Shown here: positions 37,477-41,434 of the stretch, in pieces
How positions within the stretch are numbered: the first letter of the stretch is position 1
How the letters are laid out: every line of letters starts with the position of its first letter
Assembly: GCA_014084085.1 (NCBI GenBank)
Contig: NPFB01000162.1
Span: forward strand, 61,848 to 103,281
Reading direction: 5' to 3'
From: Hondaea fermentalgiana
Taxonomy: Eukaryota > Sar > Bigyra > Thraustochytrida > Thraustochytriidae
Length of the DNA: 41,434 nt
Notes under the pieces: model-generated
Told to the model about the DNA's origin: nothing
Seen by the model: the letters and a program-made list of their open reading frames with translations, nothing else
Databases searched by the model: none
Translations under genes and position numbers: made by a program

Positions 37477-38315
37477 AAAAGGAGCTGAGAGTTGGGTCCA
37501 TTCCACATTTGCATAGCCCTCGCAAGATCTGGTTCGGACAAGTTCGCCTTTTCGGTGAGAAGACGAATTTCCTCTTCCAGACGAGTACGATTCGCATCGC
37601 GAAAAGTGGTAAAACGTTGCATGCTCTCAGGTCGAGAGCGCTTGGAACCCATGTCGCCGCCACCACCGCGACTTGCGGAGGCCGCGGTGAAATGAACGCT
37701 TCCCAGCGGAGATGAAGAGAGAGTCGGAGACACGGGCAGCGATGTAGACGGCGTCGAGGACGAAGACAGAGATGAGGAGGAGGAGGAAGTTGAAAAGTTG
37801 CGTCCTGCAGGTCGAGGAGGAGGCGGCATTGCCACGCCCGGTGAGAGCGTCGGGACAGAAAAGGTTTTGTTTGGAACGCTTTGCTGTTGATGTTGCTGCT
37901 GCAGTTGCTGCTGCGCAAAAACATTCTGGAGTGCTTCGAGAGCCTCTTGTGAGGTCCATGAAGATGACGACGACGATCGATTTGAAAAGGTTGGCACCAG
38001 GCCGACGGGCTGAGATGGAGGCATTTCTCCTCTACGAGCTGCTGATGGAAGACCCTGCTGCGACTCGTCTTGCTGCTTTTGCTCCTGCAAGTGCTGTGGC
38101 AAGGGGGGCACCGGGGGTGGCATTGTTTGTTGAGGTGCTTGGGCTTGTTGTGACTTGGTCAAGAGAGCTTGGATTTGCGCGAGTGCTTGCGCCGTGATGG
38201 GCGAGCTCGACGAGGGTCCGTTTGGCGAAGTTGACTGGCTGGAGAGTTGCTGATGTGACTGAGATGGTTGCGGTGGAGGCACGAGCGAAGGCGCCGAGGC
38301 GTGAGGTCCTCGACC

Positions 38316-38353
<38 letters not shown>

Positions 38354-39416
38354 GCCGATCAAGATGCTGGTGCTGGTGTTGGTGCTGTTGATGCTGGAAA
38401 GACAGCGATGATGAATGTGGTGACGATGACGATGACGATGAAGATGAAGTAGAGGATGATGGCTGAAAGATACTGGGCTGGAAACCACCAGCAGTGTACA
38501 TGGGTCCACCCGGTGCGGAGGACGTGGGTCCGAGTGGCGAGCCAAAGGGCGATTGCGCTTGCGCTTGGCCCTGGGTCTTGTTGAGCCTCTGCAACTTTTT
38601 GGAGACCTTTTCCTGTTTGACTTTGTCGTGGACAATATCTCGCATTGGATCTGCGGTTCTGAGACCTGTGACAGAAAGCTGCATGGCATGGCGCGCGGCG
38701 GCCTCTGTTTCCTGCAGTTTACGGACGGCGTCGGCGCGGGCATGCTCTGTGACTCGATATTCGAGAACTCGACGCAACAATGCACCATTGTCGTGGTCCG
38801 CATGGTCGAGCGCTCGGTGCGTTTCGGGATCGTTGTGCAAAAGGAGGGCACTGACGAGCTGCTTGGAGGCTTTATCGTCTGGAAACAAAGCGGAGGCCTT
38901 GCGCACGAGACCTGCAATGGCGGCTGATTTCTGGCCCTGGGACTCGAAATGCAGAGAGTGCTTGAGGTTGCTGTCGCTGTTGAGACGTTGAAAAGATTGC
39001 GTGAGGTCGTCGACGTTTCGTGAGGCGAGCGCATTCGTCGCACTTCGCGCGTTGAACCCGAGAAGAGGTCCTGCGCCGTACATGCTGCGCGAATACGGTG
39101 ATGCAGCCGAGGAAGAAGAAGAAGACGACGACGACGAAGAAGAAGAAGAAGAAGCGAGAGCAGGGTTTGGATTGTAGTTGGCGGCTGCGGAGGCTGCCGC
39201 CGCTGCTGCTGCTGCCGCCGCCGCTGCGGAGGCTTCCGTCCCGAAGAGGAGACCGGTCGACTGCTGGTGGGCTTGCGTTTGTTTGATTTGTTCTTGCAGG
39301 CCGACGACGTGGGCGTCCTTCTTCTCGTTGAGCAGCGCCACGATCTTCTCGCGTTCCCTGGCGAGCTGCTCCGCCTTGGCCTCGAGCTGCTGCCTTTCCC
39401 TCATGCTCAAGCTCAT
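36648..39416 (-). CDS. poly-Q 3R-MYB transcription factor
   Basis: A 922-residue protein from the ATG at 39416. The last 157 residues hold three consecutive Myb repeats: R1 from RRWTDDEDELL (W771, W791, W810), R2 from GHWTPEEDQRLL (W823, W842, Y861) and R3 from GSWTPEEDQIIV (W874, W893, F912). Each has the helix-turn-helix spacing. This is the c-Myb/3R-MYB DNA-binding unit, which in animals and plants controls G2/M and S-phase genes. Residues 1-30 are a charged helix; about 40-760 are mostly disordered, with poly-Ala (about 64-77), poly-Ser, several poly-Gln tracts (CAA and CAG) and His/Gln runs. A helical part at about 135-290 (FQRLNSDSNLKH, LVSALLLHNDPETHRALDH) is the only other ordered piece. 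Placing the Myb repeats at the extreme C-terminus is unusual. Confidence 0.92.
38320..38354 (-). repeat. (TTG)n microsatellite coding poly-Gln
   Basis: About eleven TTG units on the + strand read as CAA glutamine codons in the MYB gene. A second tract near 37427-37476, with TGCTGT/TGC units, also encodes poly-Gln. Length variation between haplotypes is likely. Confidence 0.85.
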
Positions 39417-41434
39417 GGCCGCGTCGCTCTACTTCTCTCTGTACTCTGCTCTGTTCTGCGCTGTTTTGCTCGGGGCTCTGCGGTGCTTCGCCTCGCGCGA
39501 ACAACAGTCCGGCCCGCGGCCGCGGTGCACGCACGCACGCACGCACGCAGTGTGCTCCGCCCGCTGGCTCCCCTCGCCGGACGCGCGTCGTTGGCCGCGC
39601 CTTGGCCGCGCCTTTTCCCGTCTACCGGGAGGGAGGAAGCAGACCGGGAGGAAGGAAGAAGCCTTGGCAGGGAAAAAGAAAGAAAGAAAAAAGGCTCGTG
39701 ACGGCACCTTGTCCCACCTCGGCACGCGCGCCTCCTACCGTTTCCGGTGGCTGCGGACTAGGCCTCCCTCGTACGAGAGCGCGCGTGCAGCTGGTGTTTG
39801 CTTGCTGGAGAGAAAGAGGGTAAGAATGAGAGAAAGAAAGAAAGAAAGACTGCCGCGCCTTGCCGCGCCTCTTCTTGCCTTGCTGGGCGGCCGGCCCGTG
39901 CAGCGCGGTGCCGTACCGCGCGTCCCGCGAGTGATGCGGTGTGGTGTGGAGCTGCGCAGCGTCGGCGTCGCCTACCGCAGGAGTTCGGGGGTTCCGAGGA
40001 AACGAGAAAAGAAACTCGGGGGGAGGCCGCCGCACGTGCCCACGGCTCTTCCTGGTCTTGTTTCGTTCAGGCGGGCCCGCCGAGCCTCCTCGCGCTGCAG
40101 CTGCAGCGGCGTGCACGCAGGCTTTGCGCGGGCGTGCGAGCCCCTCGCCTCGTCGCACGAATGCACGCAGGACGCCCAACGCTACGCTAGGCTCGCTCGC
40201 CGCAGGTCCGGTCAAGCTCGCCGCCCGCTCTTACCGCTTCCCCGGTCGCCAGCTCCAGCCGGCTCCACGTGTGGTGCCCGCCGCTCGCCCGCCCGCCTCG
40301 CGCAGCGCCGCTTCCCGCCCTCGCCGCGCGGCTCCGCGCCTACTCGCAATCGAATCGACCGCCTGCAGGGCGAGGGAGGTAGCGCAGAGGCACGCAGGCA
40401 GCGCAGAGAGACAGCGAGGCCGAGGGCGCCGGAAGGGAAGGAAGGCAAAGGCCGGGCCAGGCCAGCGAAGCGAAGCAAAGCAAGCGCAGCCAGCCAGCTC
40501 AAGCAGGGGAGGAGGCGGAGCGGCCTGCGCGGCGGCTCTCTCGGACGCCTTGCGAGCCCGCGATCGGGACGCACGCAAGCAAGCAAGCACGCGCGCGCGG
40601 CCTCGCGTCGCTGCGCTGCGCTGCGCGGGGGCGGGAAGGCGGTCTGTCTGTCCAACCTCGCCCCGGGAAGGGAGAGGGAGGAAGGCCGAGCAAGGGGACC
40701 CCGCGCGAGGCAGGCTGGGCGGTGCAGGCAGAGAGAGCAAGCAGGGCGGCGATGCGCTCGCTCGCTCCCTCTCGCTCTCTCGCTCGCTCCTTGCGCTGGC
40801 CCGCTTGGGGCTCCGCTGCCACTGCGCTGCGCGTAGGTACCGCGCGTGCCTGCCGTTCGTGCCTGCCTTTCGTGCCTGCCTGCCGGCCGGCCGGCCGTCC
40901 ACTCGCGCTTGTCGTCGGAGGCGGCGGTGGCGAGCACGGCGGCGGCGGCGTTCACCGCCACCCTGTTTACGAACTGGTGCCCTGCTTGCGCCCTTTCTCT
41001 TGCCCCCTCTCTCCTTTCCGGCAGCACGGATAAAAACTAGTAGGCCTCCTACCAGTATGTTTGGTGAGTTAGTGACTATATACTGTGTCCAGAGCAGCAG
41101 CGTCGCCCCGCCCAGCCCAGACCAGACGCGACGAGCTGGCCTGGCTGCGGACCTGTTCTGCCTGCCTGGCACCCTGGTCTACTCCTGCTCTCTCCGGCCG
41201 TCCGAGCTCACTCCCCGGTGGCCGCGTCCGCTCGTGTCGGGCTGGCGAGGCAGGCAGGCAGGCAGGCAGGCAGGCTGGCCGGCTGGCTGGCTGGCTGGCT
41301 GGATCTTCGCGCGCGCCGCCTCGACCGCCGCTGCCGCGAGCGGTCAAGAGCGCGGCCGCGCGAAAAGAAAGCCCGCTCTGCTCAGCTCTGCTCTGCTCTG
41401 CTCTGCTCTGCTCTGCTCTGCTCTGCTCTGCTCT
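39417..41434. other. 2-kb MYB upstream region without a recognisable gene
   Basis: GC-rich DNA that must contain the MYB promoter. It holds CGCA repeats (about 39530-39548), two GAAA/AAAG microsatellites (about 39676-39692 and 39829-39848), several GCGC/CTCGCTCG runs, GGCAGG repeats (about 41249-41274) with GGCTG repeats after it (41278-41301), and the terminal CTCTG array. A long + strand open frame over 39178-40836 has only Arg/Ala/Ser-rich composition and overlaps the MYB gene antisense, so I do not count it. Confidence 0.5.
41386..41434. repeat. (CTCTG)n pentanucleotide array at right end
   Basis: Nine perfect CTCTG copies plus CTCT run to the last base. A broken CTCTGCTCAG lead-in starts at 41376. 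It is the reverse complement of the unit at the left end, and the two arrays are almost equal in length (49 and 52 bases). Confidence 0.95.

Noticed and set aside
39178..40836. 552-codon + strand open frame over the MYB start and upstream DNA
   Set aside because: Begins antisense to a poly-Ala tract of MYB and continues through simple repeats; composition is Arg/Ala/Ser/Pro-rich and start is not an ATG with support.

Overview
The window reads as nuclear DNA of a gene-dense, GC-rich, intron-poor eukaryote. It carries a 20S proteasome alpha subunit, the spindle checkpoint protein MAD1, a Tctex-type dynein light chain, an RGS protein and a 3R-MYB factor, almost all as single uninterrupted reading frames with C-rich third codon positions. 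A fused LeuC-LeuD enzyme, a flagellar-type dynein chain, a fatty-acid transport/acyl-CoA synthetase gene and a Golgi-type sulfotransferase together fit a thraustochytrid (labyrinthulomycete stramenopile). That placement is an inference from gene content, not a search result. Both ends are a pentanucleotide array, (GCAGA)n on the left and (CTCTG)n on the right, which are reverse complements. The window is therefore probably a whole scaffold that stopped in low-complexity DNA. One 100-N gap lies at 17719-17818.

Layout, left to right: repeat-rich DNA without a recognisable gene (1-2919); a membrane-anchored JmjC protein (-), divergent from a type II sulfotransferase (+); a DUF89/ARMT1 phosphatase (-), divergent from LEU1 (+), the two sharing a 1.2-kb intergenic region with a cluster of GTGCAC-centred palindromes; a Tctex1 dynein light chain (+) with one clear spliceosomal intron; a small BAG-like protein (-); proteasome alpha-2 (+); then, after the gap, a tandem + strand run of PH-RGS protein, FATP/ACSVL synthetase and MAD1; a bZIP factor (-) convergent with MAD1; 2.5 kb without a convincing gene; a secreted DUF5602-like protein (+); a DUF1295 membrane reductase-like protein (+); an aspartate kinase with a C-terminal half resembling a broken diaminopimelate decarboxylase (+); and a poly-Q 3R-MYB protein (-).

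Most genes are unrelated housekeeping or regulatory functions, as expected for a eukaryotic chromosome. Functional threads are amino-acid synthesis (LEU1 and aspartate kinase, about 20 kb apart), proteostasis (proteasome and BAG-like co-chaperone), lipid metabolism (FATP, DUF1295) and cell division (MAD1, MYB). Several upstream in-frame starts are GTG or TTG. Because this is a eukaryote I placed starts at the first plausible ATG (JmjC, sulfotransferase, BAG-like, FATP, aspartate kinase). For the RGS gene I preferred a later ATG to an earlier one.

The observations most worth following are the aspartate kinase with a degenerate decarboxylase half that lacks the PLP lysine, the palindrome cluster upstream of LEU1 (CCG-N4-CGG geometry), a presequence-like junction inside LEU1, the tiny last exon of the dynein gene, an orphan exon-like segment near 15018, and imperfect tandem duplications in the 3' flanks of genes.
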